Part shown: positions 25,829-34,489 of the stretch, one piece after another
Numbering within the stretch: position 1 is the stretch's first letter
Layout: each line of letters starts with the position of its first letter
Assembly (NCBI RefSeq): GCF_042647465.1
Contig: NZ_JBHRVN010000001.1
Source: Wagnerdoeblera intermedia
GTDB taxonomy: Bacteria > Pseudomonadota > Alphaproteobacteria > Rhodobacterales > Rhodobacteraceae
Strand: one strand, 5' to 3'
DNA length: 64,000 nucleotides
Position numbers and translations under genes: made by a program
The notes under the pieces: model-generated
The model's input: only the letters and a program-made list of their open reading frames with translations
Told to the model about the DNA's origin: nothing
Database searches by the model: none

Positions 25829-26433
25829 AAACCATTCTCGGAGCCCGCATCACGCTTCCCGATGTTGAGGGAATGAACGCAGACCAGCAGCGGGTCTATG
25901 ACAGCATCGTCACCGGCAAACGCGGCACCCTCGTCGGCCCGCTGCGCGCCGCGCTGCATGTCCCCGCCCTCGCCGCCCCCTGGAGCGCGCTTGGCGAGGC
26001 TTTGCGCTTCAACCCCACCCTGCCGGTGCGCCTGACCGAACTTGCGATCATCCTCGTCGCCCGTGCCACCAATTCCGAGCTGGAATGGGCGATCCACAGC
26101 CGGGTGGCTCTGCGCGAAGGTCTGCCGCAAGCCGTTGTCGATGCCATCCGCGACGGCCGCGCGCCGGAGGGGCTAAGCGACGAAGAGGCCGAGATTTACA
26201 CCTATACTGCGGAACTTCTGAACGCGGTCCAGGTCTCGGACGCGAGCCATTCTGCCATTCGCCGCCGCTGGGGCGAAGAGGGTGTGGTGGTTCTGACGGC
26301 CCTCACGGGCTATTACATGATGGTCGCCATGACGCTTAACGCGCATCGTCTGCCGCTGCCCGAGGGCATGGGCCCGGAACTGGGGCTCGGGGGCACCGTC
26401 CCCGAGGCTCTGAGCCGGATCCCGATGCTGTGA
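25825..26433 (+). CDS. Carboxymuconolactone decarboxylase-like (AhpD fold) protein
   Basis: 202 residues, a single AhpD/CMD domain: LPVRLTELAIILVARATNSELEWAIHSRVALREGL. The CxxC of AhpD-type peroxidases is missing and NSELEWAIH stands in its place, as in the CMD-like branch. PcaC decarboxylates 4-carboxymuconolactone, upstream of PcaD. A PcaC-like and a PcaD-like protein on either side of one divergent promoter hint at lactone chemistry. It could instead be a hydratase accessory protein. Confidence 0.86.
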   Translation: MKTILGARITLPDVEGMNADQQRVYDSIVTGKRGTLVGPLRAALHVPALAAPWSALGEALRFNPTLPVRLTELAIILVARATNSELEWAIHSRVALREGLPQAVVDAIRDGRAPEGLSDEEAEIYTYTAELLNAVQVSDASHSAIRRRWGEEGVVVLTALTGYYMMVAMTLNAHRLPLPEGMGPELGLGGTVPEALSRIPML

Positions 26434-26438
26434 AAGAC

Positions 26439-26465
26439 AAAGCCCGGCCATTGGCCGGGCTTTTT
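26439..26465. terminator. Bidirectional rho-independent terminator
   Basis: AAAGCCCGGCC (26439-26449) pairs with GGCCGGGCTTT (26453-26463) around ATT and runs into TTTTT on the plus strand, between the convergent CMD-like and gntR genes. Confidence 0.92.
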
Positions 26466-26469
26466 GCTG

Positions 26470-27216
26470 TCAGCGCAGCTTCACCTCGATGCGCATCATA
26501 TCCCCGCGATAGATCCCGCGGGCGAGCAGCACAATCTCCCCCTGCTGGCTGACCACAATCCGGTCCACCCGCGCCACCGGATCGCCGATCGCGATGTCGA
26601 GCTCAGTCGCCACCGAGAGATCAGCAATCCCCACGGTCACGATCTGACGCGCATCGCGGATTTCAAGCGAGGGGATATCGGCCACCAGCCGCATCGCGGT
26701 CAGATGGCTGTAGGCTTCTTCCGGAATATACGGGCAGAGCCGCTCGTCAATATAGACATCCGCCAGCAGAAAGGCCGCACCGTCACGCGCGTGGCGTCGG
26801 CGGAGATGGCGATACGAGGGGGCGGTGGCATAAAGCGGCCCCTCATGGCTCGGCAGATCGACATTGCGGCGGTCTTCGAGAATTTCAATCTGCGCATCGG
26901 TGCGCGCCATCAGCATGCCCGACCAGTCCGTGTTGACCTCGCACCAGAGGTCTTTGGGCTTGCGCGCCTTCACGAAGGTGCCTTTTGCCCGGAAGCGTTC
27001 AATCAGCCCGTCCTTCTCAAGCTGATCCAGCGCCTGACGGATTGTCATACTGGCGACACCGCATTGCTCAGCGAGCTCCATAACCGTCGGGATGCGTTCA
27101 CCCACAGCCCATTCCCCGGAATCGATACGCTGGCGAAACAGGCTGGCGAGTTGCAGGTAGCGCGAGACCGCACTCTTTTTCAGAAGTTCCGCCGTGCTGT
27201 TCGTTTCTTTGGACAT
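26470..27216 (-). CDS. GntR family transcriptional regulator, HutC/UTRA type (paralogue)
   Basis: 248 residues. Winged helix IPTVMELAEQCGVASMTIRQALDQLEKDGLIERFRAKGTFV and a UTRA domain ending IVLLARGIYRGDMMRIEVKLR. It is a clear paralogue of the regulator at 8.8 kb, down to the C-terminal pattern. The two bracket the TTT and hydratase operons and may recognise related operators. Upstream is an AT-rich stretch (AAGTTATTAAACCATATG, about 27257-27275) which shares GTTATTAA with the divergent region at 23.66 kb. Confidence 0.93.
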   Translation of the reverse strand: MSKETNSTAELLKKSAVSRYLQLASLFRQRIDSGEWAVGERIPTVMELAEQCGVASMTIRQALDQLEKDGLIERFRAKGTFVKARKPKDLWCEVNTDWSGMLMARTDAQIEILEDRRNVDLPSHEGPLYATAPSYRHLRRRHARDGAAFLLADVYIDERLCPYIPEEAYSHLTAMRLVADIPSLEIRDARQIVTVGIADLSVATELDIAIGDPVARVDRIVVSQQGEIVLLARGIYRGDMMRIEVKLR

Positions 27217-27306
27217 ATCGTTGCACTTTTTAGGGACGGCCGGAGCCTGACATGAGCTTAAGTTATTAAACCATATGAAAGCTTTTGTCGATTGGCGGGA
27301 GGGGAA

Positions 27307-27346
27307 CCGAACCGGATGTGCCTCAGTCTCTGAGGCGGTGGTTCGG
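27307..27346. promoter_or_regulatory. Long two-tier hairpin of unknown role
   Basis: CCGAACC (27307-27313) pairs with GGTTCGG (27340-27346), and inside it GCCTCAG (27320-27326) pairs with CTGAGGC (27330-27336) around TCT. It lies in the 244-bp gap between the ABC binding-protein gene and gntR, with no open frame. It could be an RNA element or a large operator. Confidence 0.4.
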
Positions 27347-27402
27347 GAATCCGGATCATTTTGCCGCTCAGCCCCTGGTCAGCCTTTATGCGGCCTCAGA
27401 AA

Positions 27403-27425
27403 GCGCCCTGGACCTCACAGGGCGC
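27403..27425 (-). terminator. Probable terminator of the ABC transporter operon
   Basis: GCGCCCTG (27403-27410) pairs with CAGGGCGC (27418-27425) around GACCTCA. On the minus strand the stem is followed by TTTCT, 36 bases after the stop of the binding-protein gene. The U tract is short. Confidence 0.6.
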
Positions 27426-27460
27426 GGCAGCATCGCGTCCGGCTCGCAGTCGGCCTTTGG

Positions 27461-28480
27461 TTACCGAGAAACGGGATCGCCCCGCTCTGCCAGGCCTAGC
27501 TTATGCAACATCGCATCTGCCGGCGTGAAATCCGCCCAAAGCCGCAGATCGACGAGGGGCTCTCCCTGAAAACGGTCGGTCTGGTAAAGCCAGGTCCGGG
27601 CATATTCGGCTTCCTCTGCCTGCAGCCCGCCGTTCACCGTCCAGGCATCGGCGTAGTGACCGGCCAGCACCTTAAGATCCTGCGGCGCGATATCCGGACG
27701 TGCGCGGGCCATGGCCGCAGGCCAGAGCGCGGGATCTGCCGCGAAATCTCGGGCCGCGCGCGTCAGCGCAGTCAGAACGGCCTCTACCTCCGCCCCCCTG
27801 GAGGCAAGAACAGACGCCGGGACGGCGTTCACCTTGGTCAGGATCGGGGCGGCTTCATAAAAGTCAGCCCCGTCGATCAGGATCTGCAGATCGTCGCGGT
27901 CGGGGATAGAGAGAAACATCCCGATGGAGAGGGTGCTCGCATCAACCCGTCCCTGCACAAGCGCCTGAGCCCGCACCTGGGGCTGCCCCAGCGGCACCCA
28001 GGTCACGGCAGAGGTCTGCACGCCATGATCGCGCAGCACAAGAAGCGACATGGTGTGATCGAGGCTGTTGGGCCGCCCCACCCCGAACCGCGCCCCCTGC
28101 GAGAGATCGGCAAGGCTCAGCCCTTTGCGGGCGGCAATGATATAGGGGATGGATTTATCGGTGGAGCCCACGGCTTTCAGGCTGTGATCGCCCCCCGCAT
28201 GAAGCCCCAGAAGGGTCTCAAGCCCGATATTGGCCATCTCGCCCGCACCGGTGCGCAGGGCGGTGACGGCCATGGGGGTCTGCTCTACCGCGATCAGTTC
28301 CACCTCAACGCCTTCACGGGCGAAATAGCCCTCACGCTCTGCCAGATGGAGGACCGAATTGGGCACCAGGGGCACCTCCGTGCTGGTCACGATGATCCGG
28401 AAGGGCTGAGCGCCAAGCGGTGAGGCCCCGGCCAGAAAACAGGCTGCCAGCGCAAAGCCCAGATTTTTCACAAGACGCAT
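27461..28480 (-). CDS. ABC transporter substrate-binding protein (SsuA/ThiY/NMT1-like)
   Basis: 339 residues from the ATG at 28480, overlapping the permease stop by one base. Signal peptide ends near LGAQ. The mature part has the SsuA/NMT1 layout: VLHLAEREGYFAREGVEVELI, MANIGLETLLGLHAGG, ARFGVGRPNSLDHTMSLLVLRDHGV. These proteins bind sulfonates, nitrate, taurine, riboflavin or thiamine precursors. The ligand is unknown. Confidence 0.87.
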   Translation of the reverse strand: MRLVKNLGFALAACFLAGASPLGAQPFRIIVTSTEVPLVPNSVLHLAEREGYFAREGVEVELIAVEQTPMAVTALRTGAGEMANIGLETLLGLHAGGDHSLKAVGSTDKSIPYIIAARKGLSLADLSQGARFGVGRPNSLDHTMSLLVLRDHGVQTSAVTWVPLGQPQVRAQALVQGRVDASTLSIGMFLSIPDRDDLQILIDGADFYEAAPILTKVNAVPASVLASRGAEVEAVLTALTRAARDFAADPALWPAAMARARPDIAPQDLKVLAGHYADAWTVNGGLQAEEAEYARTWLYQTDRFQGEPLVDLRLWADFTPADAMLHKLGLAERGDPVSR

Positions 28481-29304
28481 CACAGAGCCCTTTCCGCAAA
28501 AAGGCGGCGGCGCAGCCGCGCCTCGAGACGGCGCAGAGCGGTGCTGAGGGTCGCACCAATCACCGCAAGTGTCAGAACAACCACGAAATAGCGCGGCATA
28601 TTAAAGGCGCTGCCATAGCCCGCCACCAGCCCGCCCAGCCCGGTCATGGCGGTATAGATCTCCGCCACAACGCAGGCCGTCAGCCCCTGAGAGGCCCCGA
28701 CCCGCACGGCAGCGATCATCTGCGGCAGGGCCTGAGGCCAGACCGCCTTCGCCCAGGCGGTCGTTCGGGAGGCGCCAAGGTTCATCGCGGCTTCGGCATA
28801 AAGCGGGCTGATCTGGCGCAGCGCCGCCGCGCCGCTGACCACCAGGGGGATCAGCGCGGCGAGAAAGACCACACAGATCTTCGCCTCCGGCCCGAGCCCG
28901 AGAAAGGCCACGATCAGCGGCATCAGCGCGATATTCGGCACCGAGGCCAGCAGGTCAAAACAGGGGCTGAGCACCCGTCCTGCCAGCGGAAAGGCCCCCA
29001 TCAGAAAGGTCAGGCCGCCCCCCGCCAGCGACGCCGCCAGAAGCCCGGTCAGAAAAACCGAAAGCGTCTCGCCGATGGCGCGCAGATAATCGCCGCGCCG
29101 GTCCGCCAGCATGTCATAAAGCGCATCGCCGGTCTCGGCGGGCGAGGGCAGAAAGGCCGCCGGAAGCTCTGCTGCAAACCAGATCCAGCTGCCGATCAGC
29201 GCCAGAACCAGAGCCGCGATGATCCGGCTTTCGACGCGGATGCGGCGCAAGGCCTGACCTGCGGCGCTCAGGTCTTCGCGAAGCGTGGCAAGGGCCGCTC
29301 TCAT
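28480..29304 (-). CDS. ABC transporter permease (SsuC/TauC-like)
   Basis: 274 residues with about six membrane segments and the binding-protein-dependent permease loop that contacts the ATPase (EAAMNLGASRTTAWAKAVWPQALPQMIAAVRVGASQGL). It pairs with the binding protein downstream. No ATPase gene is adjacent: the 338 bases upstream hold no frame and the next gene is on the other strand. The system either borrows an ATPase encoded elsewhere or has lost it. Confidence 0.9.
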   Translation of the reverse strand: MRAALATLREDLSAAGQALRRIRVESRIIAALVLALIGSWIWFAAELPAAFLPSPAETGDALYDMLADRRGDYLRAIGETLSVFLTGLLAASLAGGGLTFLMGAFPLAGRVLSPCFDLLASVPNIALMPLIVAFLGLGPEAKICVVFLAALIPLVVSGAAALRQISPLYAEAAMNLGASRTTAWAKAVWPQALPQMIAAVRVGASQGLTACVVAEIYTAMTGLGGLVAGYGSAFNMPRYFVVVLTLAVIGATLSTALRRLEARLRRRLFAERAL

Positions 29305-29642
29305 GGCCGCCCTCCAGACACCGCCCTCGGGGCGTCGGCCAGGCGCCGCGGCATAACGTCACATAAAATCATCACACACCCCGATTGCGGCCCCAGGCTC
29401 CGGCGCGCTGCCAGTGGGTCATCTGCGCGAAATATTCAAGCCCTGCGCAGTAAAATTGGACATCTACGTACGGAAACCGGGAATTTTCCGCCCGAAAGGT
29501 GCCGAGCGAGCGAGCGGCTGTCGCCCCATCACAACCGCTCTCGCCCGCCTCACGAATGGTTGACCCCGCGACGCATAGTCGCCATTGGCCACCGCAGATG
29601 CAGTTTCTGCATACGAATGCATACCAGACTTCAGGCGTAACT
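29305..29642. promoter_or_regulatory. 338-bp intergenic region with tandem ATGCA palindromes
   Basis: No gene is seen here. Close to the PQQ dehydrogenase start are ATGCAG-TTT-CTGCAT (29598-29612) and an overlapping TGCAT-ACGA-ATGCA (29608-29621), giving four ATGCA/TGCAT half-sites within 24 bases, ending 22 bases before the ATG. This looks like an operator or activator site for the dehydrogenase. The rest is plain. Confidence 0.45.
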
Positions 29643-32100
29643 ATGTCCCAAGAGATAAAGGCGTCAGCCCGGGCCCCCATTGCGGTGCTTCTGCTGTCGC
29701 TCATCATCGCGGCGGGGGGGATCTTCCTCACCGTCTTCGGAGCCCGGCTCGTGTCGCTGGGTGGCTCTTTTTACTTTGTGCTCACGGGTCTTGCGCTCGT
29801 GGCAACGGCAGGGCTTCTGGCGCGGCGCAATGCGCTTGGCCTCTGGCTTTATGTCGCAACCTTCGTGGCCACAGTCATCTGGTCGCTTTTTGATGCCGGG
29901 CTGAACTTCTGGCCGCTGGTCTCGCGTCTGGCCGCACCGGGCGTCATCCTGATGCTGGTCTTCCTGGCCGCGCCCACGCTGACCCGCGGCCGCACGCTGC
30001 CGACTTCGCTCGCGCTGACCGGCGCGGGCCTTTCGGCGCTGGCACTCCTGGCCATGGGTGTACGGGTTTTCCAGCCGGTGCCCTTCATCACCAATGATGT
30101 GACCCCTGAGAAAATCGCTGAGGGTGGCGAGCTGAACGGCAACTGGCCCCATTACGGCGGCAGCCTGAAAGGCACGCGTTACACCGGGAAATCCTCGATC
30201 ACCCCGGAGAATGTGGCGCAGCTGGAACTGGCCTGGACCTTCCGCCACGGCCATCTGCCGGTACACGGCCATGCGGCCGGTGCCGAAGATCAGAACACGC
30301 CGACCGTCATCGACGGCATCGTCTATACCTGCAACACCAAGAGCCAGCTCTTCGCGCTCGACGCCGATACCGGCGAGCAGCTGTGGAAGTTTGACCCTGA
30401 AGCCAAAGCCCCCTTCTGGGAGCGCTGCCGCGGCGTGGGCTATTATGAATCCAACGGTCAGCCTTCGCCGGAACTGCAGCGCGTCAAGCGCGAAGCGGCG
30501 GGCTTCACCACCACCGCGACCTTCACGGTCTCGGACGACAGCGCCCCGGCAACGCCCGCACCGGTCGTGCCGGAGGGCCTTTGCGCCAAACGCGTGGTTC
30601 TGCCGACCATCGATGCGCGCATCATCCAGCTTGATGCCAAAACCGGCGAGCTTTGCCCGCAGTTCGGCACCAATGGTCAGATCGACCTGAAAGAGCATAT
30701 GGGCGAGGTGAAACCCGCCTTCTATATGCCGACCTCGGCGCCCACCATTGCCGATGGCATCATCATTCAGGGCGGCTGGGTTGTTGACAACGTCACCACC
30801 AATGTCCCCCCCGGGTGTGATCCGTGGCTTTGACGCGGAAACCGGTGAGCTGATCTGGGCCTGGGATCTGGGCCGTCCGGAAACCAAACGCTTCCCGCCG
30901 GAAGGGGAAAGCTACACCCGCGGCACCCCGAACGCCTGGGCCGGCCTCGCGGTCGATCAGGATCTCGGCTATGTCTATCTGCCGCTCGGCAATGCGACGC
31001 CCGATTTCTTCGGCGGCCACCGCCGTCCGTTCGACGATGAGTTCAACGCCTCGGTCGTTGCCCTTGATTACCACACCGGTGAATACAAGTGGCACTTCCG
31101 CACGATGAACCATGACATCTGGGACTATGACCTGCCCTCGCAACCGGCGCTTTACGATCTGCCCGACGGCAAAGGCGGCGTGCAGAAGGCGCTCGTTCAG
31201 CTGACCAAGCGCGGCCAGATCTTCGTTCTGGACCGTGAAACCGGCAGGCCGATCTTCGACGTGGAAGAAAAAGCCGTGCCGCAGGGCGCTGTTGAGGGCG
31301 ACTGGACCGCAGCAACCCAGCCCTATTCGACCGGCATGCCGACCATTGGCGCCGAGCGTCTGACGGAAGCGAAGATGTGGGGGGCGACGCCTTTTGACGC
31401 CCTGATGTGCCGCATCGAGTTCCTGTCCTACGACTATGAAGGTGACTTCACCCCCCCGAGCGAAAAGGGTGCGATCATGTGGCCAGGCTTTGCCGGCGGC
31501 ATGAACTGGGGCTCGGCCTCGATCCAGGAAGAGACCGGCTATCTGGTCTTCACCGAAAGCCGCGCCGCCCATGTCATTAAAATGGTCGGCCGTGAAGAGG
31601 CAGACAAAGCCGATGCGAAAGACTCGCACGCGGGTCTGTCGTCGCAGTTCGGCACGCCCTGGGGCGCTGCGAAGTGGTACCTGATGTCGCCGCTCGGCGT
31701 GCCCTGCCAGGAACCGCCCTTCGGCACCATGACCGCGATCGACCTGAAAACACAGCAGGTTGCATGGCAGATGCCGCTCGGCACCGTCGAGCACATGGGC
31801 CCGCTGAACATCCCGACCCGTCTGCCGATCCCGATCGGGATGCCGGGCACCGGCGGTGCAGTGACCACCCAGTCGGGCCTCGTCTTCTACGGCGGCACCA
31901 TGGATAAATATATCCGCGCCTTCGATCTGAAGACCGGCCAGGAAGTCTGGAAACATGAAGTGCCGGTGGGCATCCAGGCGACCCCTTCGGTCTATGTCTC
32001 GCCGAAAACCGGCCGCGAATATGTGGTCGTCACCGCCGGGGGCACCCGCACCTCGCAGGAGCGCGGCGATTATGTGATGGCCTTCGCGCTGCCGCAGTAA
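29643..32100 (+). pseudogene. Membrane-bound PQQ-dependent dehydrogenase (glucose/quinate type), frameshifted
   Basis: Two frames give one protein of about 818 residues once joined: 29643-30833 and about 30810-32100. The first part starts with five membrane helices (about 1-140), then the PQQ propeller (NWPHYGGSLKGTRYTGKSSITPENV, HAAGAEDQNTPTVIDGIVY). The second continues with GVIRGFDAETGELIWAWDLG through MNHDIWDYDLPSQP and GGAVTTQSGLVFYGGTMDKYIRAFD. The break is one extra C in the seven-C run 30806-30812: with six, the frame reads NVPPGVIRGFD as expected. Such enzymes oxidise sugars or polyols in the periplasm and pass electrons to ubiquinone. Everything else is intact, so a base-call error or a very recent mutation is likely. 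Confidence 0.9.
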
Positions 32101-32109
32101 ACTTTCCGG

Positions 32110-32135
32110 AAGGGCCGCCTCAGGGCGGCCCTTTT
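32110..32135 (+). terminator. Rho-independent terminator after the PQQ dehydrogenase
   Basis: AAGGGCCGCC (32110-32119) pairs with GGCGGCCCTT (32124-32133) around TCAG, followed by TT. Confidence 0.88.
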
Positions 32136-32251
32136 CATTTGCGCCCCCCCTGCCCGCGTCCGCATTCCCGTCCCGATCCGGCGCAGACTGTGGCAGGATG
32201 TGACGCCGCCCCCGGGCTTCAGCGGGCGGCGCAGAAAAATTTTCGGACGGC

Positions 32252-32277
32252 GGGATAAATTTCTCACCGGCAACGTC
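32252..32277 (+). promoter_or_regulatory. Candidate ECF-type promoter of the sigma factor gene
   Basis: GGGATA (32252-32257) and CGTC (32274-32277) are separated by 16 bases, the spacing of many ECF promoters, just 9 bases before the sigma gene ATG. It would make the gene autoregulated with a very short or absent leader. Pattern-based only. Confidence 0.5.
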
Positions 32278-32286
32278 AGTAGAGTA

Positions 32287-32817
32287 ATGAGTAACGAATC
32301 CGACTCTCTTGCACGGGAACTTCCCGCCCTGCACCGCTTTGCCCTCGCGCTCACGCGCGATCCTTCTGAGGCAGAGGATCTGGTGCAGGAAGCGCTGCTG
32401 CGTGGCCATGAACGGCGGCGCAGTCTGCGCGGCGGTGCGCAGCTGAAAAGCTGGCTGTTCTCCATTCTGAAGAACTGCTTTCTCGATGGTCGCCGCAGCG
32501 TGAAGGCGCGCCGGAGCCGTGAGGCGGAAATCGCCTCGCTCTCAGAGCAGAGCTTTGATGCGCCGCAGGAGGCCACGGTGCGCCTCGGGCAGCTGCGCGG
32601 GGCCTTTCTGGAACTGCCGGTTGAGCAGCGCGAAGCCCTGTCGCTGATCGCGCTTGAAGGCCTGAGCTATGCTGAGGCCGCGCGGGTCGCGGATATTCCC
32701 CTTGGCACCCTGATGTCGCGCGTGGCCCGGGCCAGGGCTGCGCTGCGGGCCTTTGAAGCGGGCCAGCCCGCCCCTTCCCTGCGGCTGATCGGAGGTCGTG
32801 ATGCCCATGAGAGCTGA
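32287..32817 (+). CDS. ECF-family RNA polymerase sigma factor
   Basis: 176 residues from the ATG at 32287; a longer in-frame extension to 32200 is not conserved in kind. Region 2 (FALALTRDPSEAEDLVQEALLRGHE, LKSWLFSILKNCFLDGRR) and region 4 (LPVEQREALSLIALEGLSYAEAARVADIPLGTLMSRVARARAALR) are both present, as in EcfG/RpoE-like group IV factors of alphaproteobacteria. The anti-sigma gene overlaps its end by 17 bases. Its regulon may include its own promoter. Confidence 0.93.
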   Translation: MSNESDSLARELPALHRFALALTRDPSEAEDLVQEALLRGHERRRSLRGGAQLKSWLFSILKNCFLDGRRSVKARRSREAEIASLSEQSFDAPQEATVRLGQLRGAFLELPVEQREALSLIALEGLSYAEAARVADIPLGTLMSRVARARAALRAFEAGQPAPSLRLIGGRDAHES

Positions 32818-33571
32818 ACCCGGCATGACCGAGCTGGACCTGACGGCCTATGTCGACGGCCAGCTGGATGAATGGCACGCCGCCCGTGTTGAGGCATGGC
32901 TCGGCGATCATCCGCAGGATGCCGCGCGGGTCATGCAGGACATCCGGCTGCAGCGCGAGCTGCGTCTGGCGCTCAGCGGTCCGGTCAGCGCGGGGGCGCA
33001 GCGGGCCTCTGAACGGCTGGCACGGGGCTTTCGGCGCGATGCCTGGCTGGGGCGGGGGCTGAAACTCACGCCCGCCGTCCTGGTCTGCGCACTGCTTGGC
33101 CTGTTTGTCAGCGGCGTGCTGCCGGTTCCGGTCGGCCCGCTGTCCGCCTCGGTGCGCCCGCCGGATTATGTGACCGCCGCCTTCGCCGCGCGGGAGGCGA
33201 TTGAGGTGCGTCTGCCCATGCAGTCGATGCCCGAAGATCCCTTCATCGACGCCGAGGAGCTGCGGGCGGCGACCGGGATCATTCTACCGCTCTTCGACCG
33301 CGACTGGCAGGTGATCGACGCTCAGGTCTTTCCCTCGCCCCAGGGGCCGGGGATTGAGATCCTTTTTGAGACCCCCGATCTCGGGCGGCTGCATCACTTC
33401 GCGGTGCGGCCGGGTGATTTTGCGCTGACGCCGCCGCAAAGCCTGATGTCGGGCGGCGCGCCGGTGGCCTGGTTTCAGATCGGCGAGACCGCTCATGTGC
33501 TGATCGCCGCACGGGGCAGCGCCGCGGAACTCACGCGCAAGGCTGAGGCACTGAGCGCCAATCTCTACTGA
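32801..33571 (+). CDS. Membrane anti-sigma factor
   Basis: 256 residues; the ATG at 32801 is 5 bases after GGAGG. The N-terminal cytoplasmic part (ELDLTAYVDGQLDEWHAARVEAWLGDHPQDAARV) is the anti-sigma domain type found next to ECF genes. One membrane helix follows at about residues 90-110 (LTPAVLVCALLGLFVSGVLP), then a periplasmic domain of about 140 residues. No Zn-binding HxxxCxxC is present, so it is not a ZAS redox sensor. Partner assignment rests on the overlap. Confidence 0.85.
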   Translation: MPMRAEPGMTELDLTAYVDGQLDEWHAARVEAWLGDHPQDAARVMQDIRLQRELRLALSGPVSAGAQRASERLARGFRRDAWLGRGLKLTPAVLVCALLGLFVSGVLPVPVGPLSASVRPPDYVTAAFAAREAIEVRLPMQSMPEDPFIDAEELRAATGIILPLFDRDWQVIDAQVFPSPQGPGIEILFETPDLGRLHHFAVRPGDFALTPPQSLMSGGAPVAWFQIGETAHVLIAARGSAAELTRKAEALSANLY

Positions 33572-33634
33572 CCATTCCCCAAAGGAATCCGGGCCCCTGA
33601 CCCGGCTGCAAGACTGACTGAAGGAACTACCGCC

Positions 33635-34201
33635 ATGGATCAAAACGACCGTCGTGCCATCGAGGGCCTCTTTGACAGGCTGAACCAGACCGCGCAGACC
33701 CACGCACAGCGCGACGCTGAGGCTGAAAGCTTCATCGCGGGCCAGATCGCCCGCCAGCCGGGCACGCCCTATTACATGGCCCAGACCATCGTGATGCAGG
33801 ACTATGCGCTGCAAAATGCGCAGGCGCGGCTTGAGCAGCTTGAGGCGGAACTCGAGGCCGCCCGGCATCAGGCCGCAGCGCCTGGCACGCAACCCGCAGG
33901 CGGTCTTTTCGGGCGTCTTTTTGGCGGCGGCGCGCAGCCTGCGCCCCGAAGCCGGCCCCCGCGCCCCATGGCCGCGCCGCAACCCATGATGTCGCAGCCG
34001 CCTCAGGGCGGCGGCTTCCTGGCGGGGGCTGCGCAGACCGCGATGGGCGTGGCCGGCGGCGTGCTTCTGGGCAATGCCATCGGCTCGATGTTTGGCGGCG
34101 GAGCAGCAGAAGCAGCCCCCGCGCCGGTTGACGCACCGGCGGAACCGGTTCAGGACTTCGAAGAGGATGCCGGTTACGAAGGCGAGGATGAGTGGGAATA
34201 A
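33635..34201 (+). CDS. DUF2076 family protein
   Basis: 188 residues. The N-terminal half (MDQNDRRAIEGLFDRL, PGTPYYMAQTIVMQDYALQNAQARLEQLEAELEAA) is the DUF2076 helical/coiled-coil domain. A Pro/Gly-rich linker, a hydrophobic Gly-rich stretch (GGFLAGAAQTAMGVAGGVLLGNAIG) and an acidic tail follow. Function unknown; similar proteins are described as envelope-associated. It sits 63 bases behind the anti-sigma gene and could belong to its stress regulon. Confidence 0.8.
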   Translation: MDQNDRRAIEGLFDRLNQTAQTHAQRDAEAESFIAGQIARQPGTPYYMAQTIVMQDYALQNAQARLEQLEAELEAARHQAAAPGTQPAGGLFGRLFGGGAQPAPRSRPPRPMAAPQPMMSQPPQGGGFLAGAAQTAMGVAGGVLLGNAIGSMFGGGAAEAAPAPVDAPAEPVQDFEEDAGYEGEDEWE

Positions 34202-34489
34202 TCCCTGAGCGCGGCGGGCAGCGGCGGCGGGACGGCGGGCGGACCCCTCTGCCCGGCCCCTGCCCCGTCACGCCCCGGCGCGGGAACCGGATTGTCACTT
34301 TCTGCCTTTCCCTGCGGATCACTGCGCCGCAGGTCTGACCGGCCGCCGGTCTTTTAAACTGCTTCGGGGCGGAGACACCGCCCCGGGGCCGCCTGCTCCG
34401 GGCAGACACCACAGAAGGATCCGACCCAACGTGCCCCCAGACCCCTGTCCTCTTTCTCGCAGGCTTCAGTCACCGCCGCGGGTGCTGCT

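Noticed and set aside
30793..32409. 538-codon open frame on the minus strand opposite the PQQ dehydrogenase
   Set aside because: It mirrors the coding frame of the plus-strand gene, has no recognisable domain, and such long antisense frames are common in GC-rich DNA.
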